Shown here: positions 1 through 9,460 of the stretch, piece by piece
Position numbering within the stretch: position 1 is the stretch's first letter
Layout: each line of letters begins with the position of its first letter
Assembly (NCBI RefSeq): GCF_020076305.1
Contig: NZ_JAIQXE010000001.1
Location: 992,001 to 1,056,000, forward strand
DNA length: 64,000 nucleotides
Direction of reading: 5' to 3'
DNA from: Flavihumibacter profundi
GTDB lineage: Bacteria; Bacteroidota; Bacteroidia; Chitinophagales; Chitinophagaceae
Program-made: the position numbers and the translations under genes
The notes under the pieces: model-generated
What the model was told of the DNA's origin: nothing
The model's input: only the letters and a program-made list of their open reading frames with translations
Database searches by the model: none

Positions 1-27
1 GTTATTGGCATGTTTGCTGTGCATAAA

Positions 28-867
28 TTATTTGCTGTTTTTAGTAGAAATAGTCAAAAGCAGATTTACCTGCAATCCATTATTATATTGAATCACATTA
101 TTGTTATCCACCCTTCTTGGTAGTTGTAAAATCTGGTTAAGGTATCCCGCCTCAATCCTGGCAACACTATTGAACCTGAATCCGGCAAGTATTGCAAACC
201 TGTTTTGGTCAAAAATATTTGCATTTACTTCATTTCCAAAACATATCATCACTTCATCGTACATAGTCAAATAAGGATATTTTTGCTGTTTGGCATTCTT
301 TTTAAAAGGCATCTGTAATCGCAACAAATACCTGAGTCTATTCAGGTAGGTATAACCGTCTGGTTTATCAAGTTCAGGCTTACTGTACTTCTCCAGCCAC
401 CGTTGTTCAAGCATAAACCTGTGGTTTAGCTCAACGGGACCAATCTTATCTGCAAGGCCTACCATTTGAAAGAGCCGGATTTCATCGAAGGGCTTCCCAT
501 ATTTATTAATTGGATAAGTTCCATAAGGAGTATTATGTGCATTAGCAATACCGGCCCTTAACAAGATTTTTTCCGATGGCCGGAAATTCAAACCCGTCCT
601 GAACAAAGTCTGCATGTTATCCTGTACAAAATCTACCCTACGGGAATTGAGGTCAATATGCAGGCCCCATTTTTTATTAAACTGCAATTCAGTATTTAAC
701 TGGAACCAGGCTATCGTATTACTTTCAGTAACCCTTGGTATCTGGGAATAAGCTTTGTTTCCAATAAGAAAAACACTTAATGCTAGAAAAAGAACAAAAA
801 GCTGCAAGTGCCTTTTGGCACCTGCAGCTGTTACAATATTTGTATTAACTAGAGTTTCAATTTTCAT
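28..867 (-). CDS. DUF2490 family predicted outer-membrane protein
   Basis: A 279-residue protein with an N-terminal signal peptide (hydrophobic stretch about residues 20-40, ending near AYSQ), followed by alternating short aromatic-rich segments (for example WFQLNTELQF and RFMLEQRW) of the kind seen in small beta-barrels of the DUF2490 family. The family has no established function. Its start overlaps the stop of the TonB-dependent receptor gene upstream in an ATGA arrangement, so the two are probably translationally coupled and may act together at the outer membrane. The gene lies at the end of the sulfur operon; whether it is part of the same transcript is not clear because of a 169-bp gap before the receptor gene. 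Confidence 0.8.
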   Translation of the reverse strand: MKIETLVNTNIVTAAGAKRHLQLFVLFLALSVFLIGNKAYSQIPRVTESNTIAWFQLNTELQFNKKWGLHIDLNSRRVDFVQDNMQTLFRTGLNFRPSEKILLRAGIANAHNTPYGTYPINKYGKPFDEIRLFQMVGLADKIGPVELNHRFMLEQRWLEKYSKPELDKPDGYTYLNRLRYLLRLQMPFKKNAKQQKYPYLTMYDEVMICFGNEVNANIFDQNRFAILAGFRFNSVARIEAGYLNQILQLPRRVDNNNVIQYNNGLQVNLLLTISTKNSK

Positions 868-3797
868 TTTGTCGCCTGGTTAATTTTACCGAATAAACCA
901 TCAAACACCAGCGTAGTATAATACAATCCGCCTATTGTCGGACCAGCGGCATACTGGATGTAATGTGTGTTAAACAAGTTTGCTGCACCAACTTTAATGT
1001 ATGCTTTCCAGGCGGGTATACGATAGGTAAGCTGCGCATCAATTGTATTGAAAGAAGGAACTGTACCGTTTGCCAATGGACTTTCCCAGAGGAAAGAAGT
1101 TTGCCACTTCCATACGATATTGAAACCAAGGTTATTCACAACTTCCCGATTACCTACGGAAAGATTAGTAGCCCATTTGGGGGTATTAAATGCCGTTACG
1201 AATACATCAGATTGAGCGTTTGTTTTGATTTCGTTATAACTGACGTTTCCCGATATGGTAAACTTCTTGTAGAACCTATAGGTAACTGCAAGGGCCGATC
1301 CATAATTTTTGTATGAGTTTTTTGCATTGGTAAACACCCTATAGCGGGTTTGTTTACTCCGGTTTGATGCAAGCATATCTATAACTGCTTGATCTGAACC
1401 CACAGTAGCATCTTTTGGTACAGAAACCTCAACCTGGCCAAGGAATCCTGTATAGGTATTATGGTAAAAATCGAGGTCTACAAACAATTTATTGTCCAGG
1501 AAAATACCTTTATATCCGGCTTCAAAAGACACAATTTTTTCAGGTTGGGTTGGAGGCAGGTTAGTAACAGTTAAAAGATCCCTGTTTTTAAGGGCAGCGT
1601 CATTCGAAGTCATACCTGCTGTTACATCTGTATTTACAGCTGCATTAAAGGTATTTACAGAAGCAAGAGTATAGGAATTATCCAGGTACCCTAATCCTTC
1701 ATTAATGTAAGACAAGCCACCTACCCTTCGCACATTGCCATTATTAACAAAAGACAAAGCTTCGAATAAGGCAGGGAAGCGGAAACCATTTTGCACTGCA
1801 AAGCGAAAATTATGTTGTTCTTTAGGTGAGTAAACAATTGCCGCCCTTGGATTGAATTTTGGTTTAAATTCAAGGTTTTGGTCAAAACGCAATGAAGCGA
1901 ATACTTTCAATTTATCGTTGAAAAATGTTTTTGTTGCCTGAGCAAAGAAACCGTATTTTTTGTAATAAACATTCTTTCCGAAATTGGAGGAATCAGGCAC
2001 TTTACCATCAACGGAAACAGGCTTATTCCGCTCATCAATAGGCCGGGAAAAATCAACAAAATTGTTTCCGTCAGGAATGACCTCATAGATCCTTAAATCA
2101 CCTCCCACCAAAAGATTAAAATATTTTACTTTATTACTAAGGTCCCATTGTGCATCAGTGTGGTACATCCTGCTTTTCTGCAGCAGCCAGGCACCTCCTG
2201 TCGGAGGAGCACCAGCGATGCCGGCATTTTTATGATCCCAGTTATTTATGCCGATTATTGTATTTTTCAATTGATCGAATTCGGGTGTACCAGGTTCAAC
2301 CCTTCCCTGGTCTGCAAATTGCCTTGCCAGTTTCATGGCAGTTGCAAGATCTGTACCGTCATTGAGTGACTGTTGCAGGTTAGTCTTAAACTTGGCACCC
2401 CAGGCGCTATTCGACAAGTTAGTCAGGTCAAGATTGTCTGATAAAGGTTTAAGATTGTATGAGTTCCCTGTATTTTCAATCGAAACATACGACCGTACCT
2501 GAAAATTCTTTCCTTTCAATTCTAAATGATGGTTTTGTACAATTACATTGTCCAGCTGTACTTTATTTCCCCTTTGAAAGATACCATCCATTTTTCCTAC
2601 CCTATAGCCATAGATAAGTTCTATAGATGGCTTAATCCGGTAATGCAATGCAATATCAGCCTTCAGGTTGTCCACTACCGGATTTACAAGGTCCTTTTCC
2701 CAATAACCTGTTCTTCTCACCAGGAAAGTCTTTTTCCCGCCCTGATAATTAACACCACTTAACGTAATTGCATTATTATTTTCGTCTCCGTATTTATTCC
2801 AGGCATCATAAGCCGGATTATTTTCTCCATTTAATTCCGGGTATGCCGGATTAGCAGTATTCTTATCATTTGTATTCTGGTCGTTGGTGGAATTGGACTG
2901 CCAATCTGTTCCACGCAGGTAACTAAAGTTAACCTTGAAGGCAAATTTATTATTGAAAGCCTGTGCATATCGTATGGCTGTTTCGGTTAGTACACTGGCA
3001 TCCTGGTCTTTTTCACCAACATGGTTTACACCAACTTTCTGATAAACACTGAGCCCCTGGTATTGAAACGGGTTTTTGGTAATAAGATTGGCCATACCAT
3101 TGATAGCATTCATGCCATAAAGGGCCGAAGCTGCACCTGGGGTAACTTCAACGCTCGCAATATCAAGTTCGGTTGGTCCTATTGCATTTCCTAATGGTAC
3201 GCCCAGCGTAGCAGCCTGCATGTCTACGCCATCAACCAGTTGCATAAACCTGAAGTTATTGGGGATATTAAACCCTCTGGCATTTGGAATTTTGAAAGTT
3301 AATGAAGATGTAGTTAACTGTATGCCTTTTAGGTTGCCCAACGCATCATAAAATGATGGTGCAGGTGATTCCTTCAAAGCCTTTATGTCCAGTTTTTCAA
3401 TAGTTACAGGGGAACGTAGTAATTTCTCAGCTTGCCTGCTCGCAGTTACAACCACTTCATTGGCAATCATTGACTGACTGAATAACTGTACATTAATATT
3501 ATCATTCAAAGATTTTACAGTTACATTTTTTGGGGCAAATCCGATAGCGGAAAACTGAATTGTAAAAGGAAATGGTTTGTTGCCTACCAGTTTGAATACA
3601 CCGGCACTATCACTGGATGCACCGAACTTGGTATCCAATATCTGAACTGATACTGACTCAAGGGGGTGTCCCTGGTCGTCGGCTATTTTACCTGTTATGA
3701 CAAATGACCCATTCAATTGTGCAAATGCTGAAGAATGAATTAAAAATGTTATTAGGAACGTAAATAGTATTCCAGTTTTATATAAACGTGGTTTCAT
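864..3797 (-). CDS. TonB-dependent outer-membrane receptor
   Basis: A 977-residue receptor. It has a signal peptide (about residues 1-26), a carboxypeptidase-like regulatory domain (about 30-110, with GKIADDQGHPLESVSV), a plug domain (about 120-240, with VVVTASR and the LYGMNAINGMANLIT segment) and a long beta-barrel. No SusD partner lies beside it, so it is not a SusC-type glycan importer; size and organisation fit an energised importer of a small ligand such as a metal chelate or cofactor. It lies downstream of cysD on the same strand, 169 bp away, and is coupled to the DUF2490 gene by a 4-bp overlap. A link to sulfur-compound uptake is suggested only by position. The substrate is unknown. 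Confidence 0.9.
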   Translation of the reverse strand: MKPRLYKTGILFTFLITFLIHSSAFAQLNGSFVITGKIADDQGHPLESVSVQILDTKFGASSDSAGVFKLVGNKPFPFTIQFSAIGFAPKNVTVKSLNDNINVQLFSQSMIANEVVVTASRQAEKLLRSPVTIEKLDIKALKESPAPSFYDALGNLKGIQLTTSSLTFKIPNARGFNIPNNFRFMQLVDGVDMQAATLGVPLGNAIGPTELDIASVEVTPGAASALYGMNAINGMANLITKNPFQYQGLSVYQKVGVNHVGEKDQDASVLTETAIRYAQAFNNKFAFKVNFSYLRGTDWQSNSTNDQNTNDKNTANPAYPELNGENNPAYDAWNKYGDENNNAITLSGVNYQGGKKTFLVRRTGYWEKDLVNPVVDNLKADIALHYRIKPSIELIYGYRVGKMDGIFQRGNKVQLDNVIVQNHHLELKGKNFQVRSYVSIENTGNSYNLKPLSDNLDLTNLSNSAWGAKFKTNLQQSLNDGTDLATAMKLARQFADQGRVEPGTPEFDQLKNTIIGINNWDHKNAGIAGAPPTGGAWLLQKSRMYHTDAQWDLSNKVKYFNLLVGGDLRIYEVIPDGNNFVDFSRPIDERNKPVSVDGKVPDSSNFGKNVYYKKYGFFAQATKTFFNDKLKVFASLRFDQNLEFKPKFNPRAAIVYSPKEQHNFRFAVQNGFRFPALFEALSFVNNGNVRRVGGLSYINEGLGYLDNSYTLASVNTFNAAVNTDVTAGMTSNDAALKNRDLLTVTNLPPTQPEKIVSFEAGYKGIFLDNKLFVDLDFYHNTYTGFLGQVEVSVPKDATVGSDQAVIDMLASNRSKQTRYRVFTNAKNSYKNYGSALAVTYRFYKKFTISGNVSYNEIKTNAQSDVFVTAFNTPKWATNLSVGNREVVNNLGFNIVWKWQTSFLWESPLANGTVPSFNTIDAQLTYRIPAWKAYIKVGAANLFNTHYIQYAAGPTIGGLYYTTLVFDGLFGKINQATK

Positions 3798-3966
3798 CTT
3801 TTTTTTATTTTATTCTGTAATTTTTTTCTTTTTTAATCGTGTGTTTAGCTTACCTGACAACATCCATGAATCAATAAGCAAACCTGATCACTTAAAAATC
3901 TTACCATTGTTACTCTAGTGGTTTAGTAGATTAATGATTTAAAAAAAAATGAATTACTCCTACCGG
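3798..3966. other. Gap between cysD and the TonB receptor gene
   Basis: AT-rich 169-bp gap with poly-A and poly-T runs near the receptor start. No clear TAnnTTTG promoter, no strong terminator hairpin and no open frame worth calling. A weak imperfect inverted repeat (TACT to AGTA) is present around 3911-3930. In related sulfur operons cysN would be expected to follow cysD, but nothing of cysN is visible here. Confidence 0.5.
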
Positions 3967-4878
3967 TTAGAAGTAACCTTCTTTCTTACGTTGTTCCATT
4001 GCGGCTTCACTCCGCTTATCATCCATCCGCGCTCCTCTTTCAGAGATTTTTGCAGAAAGGATTTCACGGATGATATCATCAATATTATTGGCCGTTGAAG
4101 CAACAGCAGCGGTACAGGTCATATCGCCTACCGTGCGAAACCGTACTATTTCTTCAAAAGGAATTTCTTCTTCACTTGTGTTTAAATAAGGGCTATTGGG
4201 CCAGATCATGCCATCGCGTTCTATAACTTCCCTCTTATGGGTATAATAAATTGAAGGAATGGCCATATTTTCTTCTTTAATATAGGTCCATACATCCAAT
4301 TCAGTCCAGTTGCTAATTGGAAAAACACGCACATTTTCACCAATATTAATCCGTCCATTGAGCATATCAAACAGTTCGGGCCTTTGTTTTTTAGGATCCC
4401 ACTGGCCGAAGTCATCCCGGACAGAAAAGATGCGTTCTTTTGCCCGTGCTTTTTCTTCATCGCGCCTTGCCCCGCCGATGCAGGCATCGAATTTAAACTC
4501 CTCTATTGCATCTAATAAAGTAACCGTTTGTAAAACGTTTCGGCTTGCATATTTCCCGGTTTCTTCCTTAACTTTCCCAGAATTGATACTATCCTGAACA
4601 TAGCGCACAATCAATTCGGCCCCGGTTTCTTTTACCAGCCAGTCGCGGAATTCAATAGTTTCCGGAAAGTTGTGTCCAGTATCTACATGCAGTAAGGGAA
4701 ACGGAATTTTTCCTGGCCAGAAAGCCTTCTGGGCAAGCCTTACCAGGGTAATAGAGTCTTTACCGCCACTAAAAAGCAATGCAGGCCTTTCAAATTGTGC
4801 AGCAACTTCCCGCATGATATAGATACTCTCGTCTTCTAACATCCTTGGAAATGCAGGTATGGTTGATGGAATTGACAT
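3967..4878 (-). CDS. cysD: Sulfate adenylyltransferase subunit 2
   Basis: A 303-residue ATP-sulfurylase catalytic subunit, which activates sulfate to adenosine 5'-phosphosulfate in the cytoplasm. The PP-loop SGGKDS is at residues 37-42, followed by the family segments LLHVDTGHNFPET and GGARRDEEKARAKER, and the typical C-terminal end RKKEGYF. Length matches bacterial CysD. In known systems CysD works with the GTPase subunit CysN, usually encoded immediately downstream; here the next gene is a TonB-dependent receptor and no cysN lies in the visible 4 kb. It follows cysH by 28 bp and is the last sulfate-assimilation gene of the run. Confidence 0.96.
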   Translation of the reverse strand: MSIPSTIPAFPRMLEDESIYIMREVAAQFERPALLFSGGKDSITLVRLAQKAFWPGKIPFPLLHVDTGHNFPETIEFRDWLVKETGAELIVRYVQDSINSGKVKEETGKYASRNVLQTVTLLDAIEEFKFDACIGGARRDEEKARAKERIFSVRDDFGQWDPKKQRPELFDMLNGRINIGENVRVFPISNWTELDVWTYIKEENMAIPSIYYTHKREVIERDGMIWPNSPYLNTSEEEIPFEEIVRFRTVGDMTCTAAVASTANNIDDIIREILSAKISERGARMDDKRSEAAMEQRKKEGYF

Positions 4879-4906
4879 ACTGGTTCTTCTTTACTTCGTT
4901 TATATT

Positions 4907-5608
4907 TTATTTGGCAGTTTCCTGGTGAAGTCCACATTCCTTTTTTGAACTTTCCCACCACCACCGGCCTGCCCTGATATCTTCACCAGGTTCAATTGCC
5001 CTGGTACATGGCTTGCATCCGATGCTTGGAAATCCTTTGTCGTGTAATTTATTATACGGTATATTTTCCTTTTCAATAAATACCAGTAACTGATCAAGAG
5101 TCCAGTCGAGCAGGGGGTTAATTTTTATCAGCTGGTGTGTTCCATCCCATTCTGCGTAAGACAGGTTGTGGCGATTTTCACTTTGTTCAGCCCTTAAGCC
5201 GGTGATCCATACACGGGCACCTTTCAATGCACGGTTTAATGGTTCGACTTTACGGATAAAACAACATTCCTTTCGGTTTTCAACTGATTCATAAAAACTA
5301 TTGGGTCCTTTCTCGTTCACCATTGCTTCTACCCTGGAGGCATCCGGGAAAAATATATTCACTTGAACCTTATACCTGGCGATGGTGCGGTCGAGTAAAT
5401 CATATGTTTCCTGGAAAAGCCTTCCTGTGTCCAGCGTAAAAACAGAAACCGGCAAATGCTGCCTGGCAATTAAATGGGTAATCACCTGGTCTTCCTGCCC
5501 CAATGAAGTGGAGAAAACTACACCGGATTCAAACTGACTGCAAATATATTTCAACCGTTCAGCAGCATCCAGGGAAGCCAGCGCGGAATTGAGGTGATTA
5601 AGATCCAT
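4907..5608 (-). CDS. cysH: Adenylylsulfate (APS) reductase, iron-sulfur type
   Basis: A 233-residue thioredoxin-dependent reductase of the CysH family that reduces activated sulfate to sulfite. The nucleotide-binding segment STSLGQEDQ is at residues 33-41. It has both the CysCys pair (115-116) and CxxC (198-201) that bind a 4Fe-4S cluster in assimilatory APS reductases, plus the catalytic Cys in ECGLH (residue 225). PAPS reductases lack the four cluster cysteines, so APS is the predicted substrate and no cysC kinase is needed; none is present in the operon. It sits 34 bp after cysK and 28 bp before cysD. Confidence 0.95.
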   Translation of the reverse strand: MDLNHLNSALASLDAAERLKYICSQFESGVVFSTSLGQEDQVITHLIARQHLPVSVFTLDTGRLFQETYDLLDRTIARYKVQVNIFFPDASRVEAMVNEKGPNSFYESVENRKECCFIRKVEPLNRALKGARVWITGLRAEQSENRHNLSYAEWDGTHQLIKINPLLDWTLDQLLVFIEKENIPYNKLHDKGFPSIGCKPCTRAIEPGEDIRAGRWWWESSKKECGLHQETAK

Positions 5609-5642
5609 CTTTTCGAATAATTTTTAGAGAAAACTTGTTTAA

Positions 5643-6554
5643 TTAATACAATCCATCAATAGATAAGTAGCGTTCACCGGTATCATAATTAAAAGTGAGA
5701 ACGGTACTGCCAGCAGGAATATCTGCAAGTTTTTTGGCAACTGCAGCAAGAGAAGCACCACTTGAAATTCCCATGAAAATTGCTTCCTCTTTGGCAGCTC
5801 TTTGGGCGTAAGCAAATGCATCATCTTTACTTACAGTAATCACCCCATCTATAACATCTTTATTATAAATTGCCGGAATAAACCCGGCGCCAATACCCTG
5901 AATCGGGTGAGGTCCGGGAGATCCGCCACTTAAAATCGGTGACAATTCAGGCTCAACTGCAAAAACTTTCAGGTTTGGAAACTTAGCTTTCAGCACTTCT
6001 GCGCATCCGGTTATATGTCCACCGGTTCCAACACCTGTGATAAGGTAATCCAGGCCATTGGGGAAATCTTTCAGGATTTCCTGGGCTGTTGTCTGGCGGT
6101 GTACCTCTGTGTTTGCGGGGTTATCGAATTGAGAAGGCATCCAACTATTCGCTGTTGAAGCAACAAGTTCTTTTGCTTTTTCAATGGCACCTTTCATTCC
6201 CTTTTCGCGGGGCGTTAACTCAAAACTGGCGCCGTACAAACTCATCAGCCTTCTTCTTTCAACACTCATGCTTTCCGGCATTACAAGAATGAGCTTATAC
6301 CCTTTAACAGCAGCGACCATAGCCAGTCCTATTCCCGTATTTCCGGAAGTTGGTTCAATAATTACACTGTCTTTATTAAGAATACCTTTTTTCTCTGCGT
6401 CATCAACCATTGCAAGTGCAATACGGTCTTTGATGCTTGCCCCCGGATTACTACGTTCCAACTTTATAAATACATTGTGCGTATTTCCGAAAAGCCTGTT
6501 CAGCCTGACGTGAGGCGTATTTCCGATCGTTTCAAGAATGTTTGCGGCAATCAT
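5643..6554 (-). CDS. cysK: Cysteine synthase A (O-acetylserine sulfhydrylase)
   Basis: PLP-dependent enzyme that makes cysteine from O-acetylserine and sulfide. The chosen start at 6554 gives 303 residues beginning [14 protein letters not shown], matching the usual N-terminus of the family; an in-frame start at 6611 would add 19 unlike residues and overlap cysE, so I rejected it. The PLP lysine is in SIKDR (K42), the SGNTG loop that binds substrate carboxylate follows near residue 70, and the glycine-rich [10 protein letters not shown] phosphate loop is present. CysE is directly upstream, consistent with the known CysE-CysK pairing. Confidence 0.95.
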   Translation of the reverse strand: MIAANILETIGNTPHVRLNRLFGNTHNVFIKLERSNPGASIKDRIALAMVDDAEKKGILNKDSVIIEPTSGNTGIGLAMVAAVKGYKLILVMPESMSVERRRLMSLYGASFELTPREKGMKGAIEKAKELVASTANSWMPSQFDNPANTEVHRQTTAQEILKDFPNGLDYLITGVGTGGHITGCAEVLKAKFPNLKVFAVEPELSPILSGGSPGPHPIQGIGAGFIPAIYNKDVIDGVITVSKDDAFAYAQRAAKEEAIFMGISSGASLAAVAKKLADIPAGSTVLTFNYDTGERYLSIDGLY

Positions 6555-6598
6555 AATAAAAGTTTGATTTGGTGTGTAATTGGTTGAGATTAAAATTT

Positions 6599-7411
6599 TT
6601 ATATGACCCAATTTAAGGGCTCAGTGAAGTCTTTTTTGTCTTTTACTGTTATAATAGGCTGGTGATATACTACGCTATGGGCTGGAACCGACTCTACAAT
6701 AAAACAGTTTCCCCCAATGATACTATCATGGCCAATAATTGTTTTGCCGCCAAGTATGGTACTATTCGCATATACAATTACGTTATCTTCAATTGTTGGG
6801 TGCCGCTTTTTCTCCGCTTCTTCCTTTTTAACGGCTAAAGCACCGATAGTTACCCCCTGGTAAATTTTTACACTTTTGCCTATAACTGAGGTCTCACCTA
6901 TAACTACGCCTGTTCCGTGATCTATTAAAAAAGGCACACCAATTGTGGCTCCGGGGTGGATATCAATTCCGGTAATAGAATGTGCCCATTCGCTGATGAT
7001 CCTTGGAATAAGCGGTACTTGTTGTTTGTACAATACATTTGCGATGCGGTACGCCATTACCGCCATAAATCCAGGATATGTAAGCACTACTTCTTCCAGT
7101 GATTTTGCAGCCGGATCAAATTGCAGTAATTCATTGGCATCTTCCAGGAGTTGTTCCTTAATAAAATCAACAGATTCAAAGAACATGTTGTGAACCTGTT
7201 CTTTTTCCAGTTGCACATTTGCGCTAAATGCAAATAAAATTTCAGATAACTGGTTTTTCAGGTTATCCAGTTTTTTCAGGTGTTTTGCTTCATAGGTTTT
7301 CTCATTCTCAACAACAGGGAAGAGATAATCCACCAAATCCTGGGCAAATTCAATTACCTGTTTCTTTTTGGGGACCGATGAACTTAAAATATATCCGCGA
7401 GTCTGGCTCAT
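6599..7411 (-). CDS. cysE: Serine O-acetyltransferase
   Basis: A 270-residue acetyltransferase that makes O-acetylserine from serine and acetyl-CoA, the carbon skeleton for cysteine. The N-terminal half is helical; the C-terminal half is a left-handed hexapeptide-repeat helix, with the catalytic signature DIHPGATIG followed by [13 protein letters not shown] and the long repeat run ending near VPAHSVV. Length is like EpsC/plant-type enzymes. It is 12 bp downstream of cobA and 44 bp upstream of cysK. Cysteine feedback inhibition is known for the family but cannot be judged from sequence here. Confidence 0.95.
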   Translation of the reverse strand: MSQTRGYILSSSVPKKKQVIEFAQDLVDYLFPVVENEKTYEAKHLKKLDNLKNQLSEILFAFSANVQLEKEQVHNMFFESVDFIKEQLLEDANELLQFDPAAKSLEEVVLTYPGFMAVMAYRIANVLYKQQVPLIPRIISEWAHSITGIDIHPGATIGVPFLIDHGTGVVIGETSVIGKSVKIYQGVTIGALAVKKEEAEKKRHPTIEDNVIVYANSTILGGKTIIGHDSIIGGNCFIVESVPAHSVVYHQPIITVKDKKDFTEPLNWVI

Positions 7412-7423
7412 AGTTTAATTTTA

Positions 7424-8221
7424 TCAGGCTGTCTTTTGTTTAAACTGTTTTTGAATAACTTCAAACCAGTTCAGTTCCTGGTGATAACGAACAACATCTC
7501 CTACAATTATCAATGCCGGGGTACCAATTGAGGCAACCTTTACTTCTTCGGCAATGGACGCCAAATTAGCAGAAATAACCCGTTGATGCAATAGGGTGCC
7601 ATTTTCAATAACCGCTACAAGTGTTTCTTTTTGCTTTCCAGCCTTTATAAGTTGATCAGCAATCTGGTCAATATGTTTCACCCCCATGTAAAAAACAATC
7701 GTGCCTTCAAAGGCTCCCAGCATGGGCCAGTCGAAATTCAATCCTGTCTTACTCCCCCTCTTGGTATGCCCTGTAACAAATAACACCATTTGTGAAGCAT
7801 CCCGGTGCGTTAACGGGATACCAGCATAGGCTCCGGCGGCCAGGCTGCTTGTGACACCCGGTATGATCTCAAATTCAATACCATGCTGTTTCAGGTAGGC
7901 TGCCTCTTCCGCTCCCCTACCAAATATCATAGGGTCGCCGCCTTTTAACCGAACCACTTGCATTGACTGAAGTGCATGTTCAACCATCCATTCATTGATT
8001 GTTTCCTGGGTTATAACGGAACAATAAGGAAGCTTGCCCACAAAAATTCTTTTTGCGTGAGAAGGTGCCCATTCCAGCATTTCCGGATTAACCAGGTTAT
8101 CATATAATATTACATCAGCTTGTTCAATTACTGCCTTAGCCCTAAGGGTCACAAGGTTGATATCACCCGGACCGGCCCCGGTGATATATACTTTTCCATT
8201 ATTTTGATGTACTGCCTTCAT
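7424..8221 (-). CDS. cobA: Uroporphyrinogen-III C-methyltransferase
   Basis: A 265-residue SAM-dependent methyltransferase converting uroporphyrinogen III to precorrin-2, the first committed step to siroheme. Family motifs are present: VYITGAGPGDINLVTLRA at the N-terminus, LYDNLVNPEML, VRLKGGDPMIFGRG and GVTSSLAAGAYAGIPLTHR. It is the stand-alone CobA/SumT form without the dehydrogenase-chelatase half of E. coli CysG. Its place between hemA and cysE shows the siroheme is destined for CysI. No Met8/SirC-like precorrin-2 dehydrogenase gene lies in the operon, so the last two siroheme steps must be encoded elsewhere. Confidence 0.94.
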   Translation of the reverse strand: MKAVHQNNGKVYITGAGPGDINLVTLRAKAVIEQADVILYDNLVNPEMLEWAPSHAKRIFVGKLPYCSVITQETINEWMVEHALQSMQVVRLKGGDPMIFGRGAEEAAYLKQHGIEFEIIPGVTSSLAAGAYAGIPLTHRDASQMVLFVTGHTKRGSKTGLNFDWPMLGAFEGTIVFYMGVKHIDQIADQLIKAGKQKETLVAVIENGTLLHQRVISANLASIAEEVKVASIGTPALIIVGDVVRYHQELNWFEVIQKQFKQKTA

Positions 8222-8231
8222 TTCTCCGGTT

Positions 8232-9458
8232 TTAATTCAATTGTTCATAGGGTTCAACGGTTGATAACAATTTTGACCATTTATGCCATTCCGGACCCTC
8301 CTTTTCCTGTTGCCTGACCGTCCAGGCCAGTTGTTTCAGCATATTGGCAGACAGTTCCCTTCCAAACGCTGCAAGGCTTTCAGGATCGACATCCGGATTT
8401 TTTTTAATAAATGATTTCAATTGCCTTTCCTGCAACTGGTCAAGCATTATTTTCCATTGCTGCAACGTTTGCCCAACCCATTCCTGCTCTTTCCATGCTT
8501 TTAAATCATAAAGGGCTGCCCAAACCAATTGCATGGCATCTTCAATTGCTTCTTTTCTTTTGCATTCATTTCCCTTACTTATCGCTGCAATGTGTTCGAG
8601 GTTATATAAAAAAATATTTTTGTTTTCTATCTCAGCAGGAACCTGGTAAGGGAGGGAAAGATCAATGATCAGTTGCTTTACGGTTTTGTTTTTGCTAATA
8701 CCTGAAAAATCCAGAATAGGTTTTTTCCCGCTTACGGCAATAATTACTGCACCAGCCTGCATAAAATTCATTTCCAGATCATTATAAGCTATAACTGTTC
8801 CACCCGTTCTTTTGGCCAGATTAGTTGCCTTAATTGCAGACCTGTTCCAGATTAATAAATTTTTATACCCTTTTTCTGATAAAATTTCTGTTACTAACGA
8901 TCCCGTTTCACCAGCACCAATTATAAGTATTGGTGCGCTCTTTAATTTCGTATTCTCCCTGGTAAAGGACTCCAATAATGAAACAGCAATTGATGCAACT
9001 GAAATATGTCCTTTATTAATAGAAGTAAGAGTGCGTACCAATTTACCAGTTTCAAAGGCTTTGTGGAAGACCTTATTAAGGAACGGTGAAGTTTGCCTCT
9101 TTTCTGATGCAATCTGAAAAGCTGATTTTAGTTGGCTCAACACCTGGTCTTCACCGAGAATAGCAGAATCTAATCCAGCTGACACTTTCAGTAAATGCAG
9201 CATGGCTTCATCCCCGAAATGCACATAGATGCCAGGTTCCTTCTTTTTTAATCCCAATAATCCTAAAAGTAATCGTTCCGAACTCTTTTGGCAATGCAGG
9301 TTTAGGTCAGCATATACTTCAACACGGTTGCAGGTTTCAACCCAAACTTGTCCGGATACCAGCTCAGGTAGGTTTCCAGGAACGAAAGGGCCTCCTGAAA
9401 ACCGGGCCAACTGTTCAAACCCGGCAGTTTTATAATTTATTCCTGCTACAGCGATCAT
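8232..9458 (-). CDS. hemA: Glutamyl-tRNA reductase
   Basis: A 408-residue NADPH-dependent enzyme that reduces glutamyl-tRNA to glutamate semialdehyde, the first step of tetrapyrrole synthesis. The catalytic cysteine is C43 in ETCNRVEVY; the SAGLDSAILGEDQV segment and the Rossmann motif IIGAGETGSLV follow, then a C-terminal helical dimerisation region. It starts 2 bp after cysI stops and ends 10 bp before cobA, so it is transcribed with sulfite reductase. Its position implies that precursor supply for siroheme rises together with CysI. It may be a second, sulfur-dedicated copy; that cannot be judged from this window. Confidence 0.94.
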   Translation of the reverse strand: MIAVAGINYKTAGFEQLARFSGGPFVPGNLPELVSGQVWVETCNRVEVYADLNLHCQKSSERLLLGLLGLKKKEPGIYVHFGDEAMLHLLKVSAGLDSAILGEDQVLSQLKSAFQIASEKRQTSPFLNKVFHKAFETGKLVRTLTSINKGHISVASIAVSLLESFTRENTKLKSAPILIIGAGETGSLVTEILSEKGYKNLLIWNRSAIKATNLAKRTGGTVIAYNDLEMNFMQAGAVIIAVSGKKPILDFSGISKNKTVKQLIIDLSLPYQVPAEIENKNIFLYNLEHIAAISKGNECKRKEAIEDAMQLVWAALYDLKAWKEQEWVGQTLQQWKIMLDQLQERQLKSFIKKNPDVDPESLAAFGRELSANMLKQLAWTVRQQEKEGPEWHKWSKLLSTVEPYEQLN

Positions 9459-9460
9459 AA

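Noticed and set aside
3911-3930. Imperfect dyad upstream of the TonB receptor gene
   Set aside because: Arms of only about four bases with mismatches; not above chance in AT-rich DNA.
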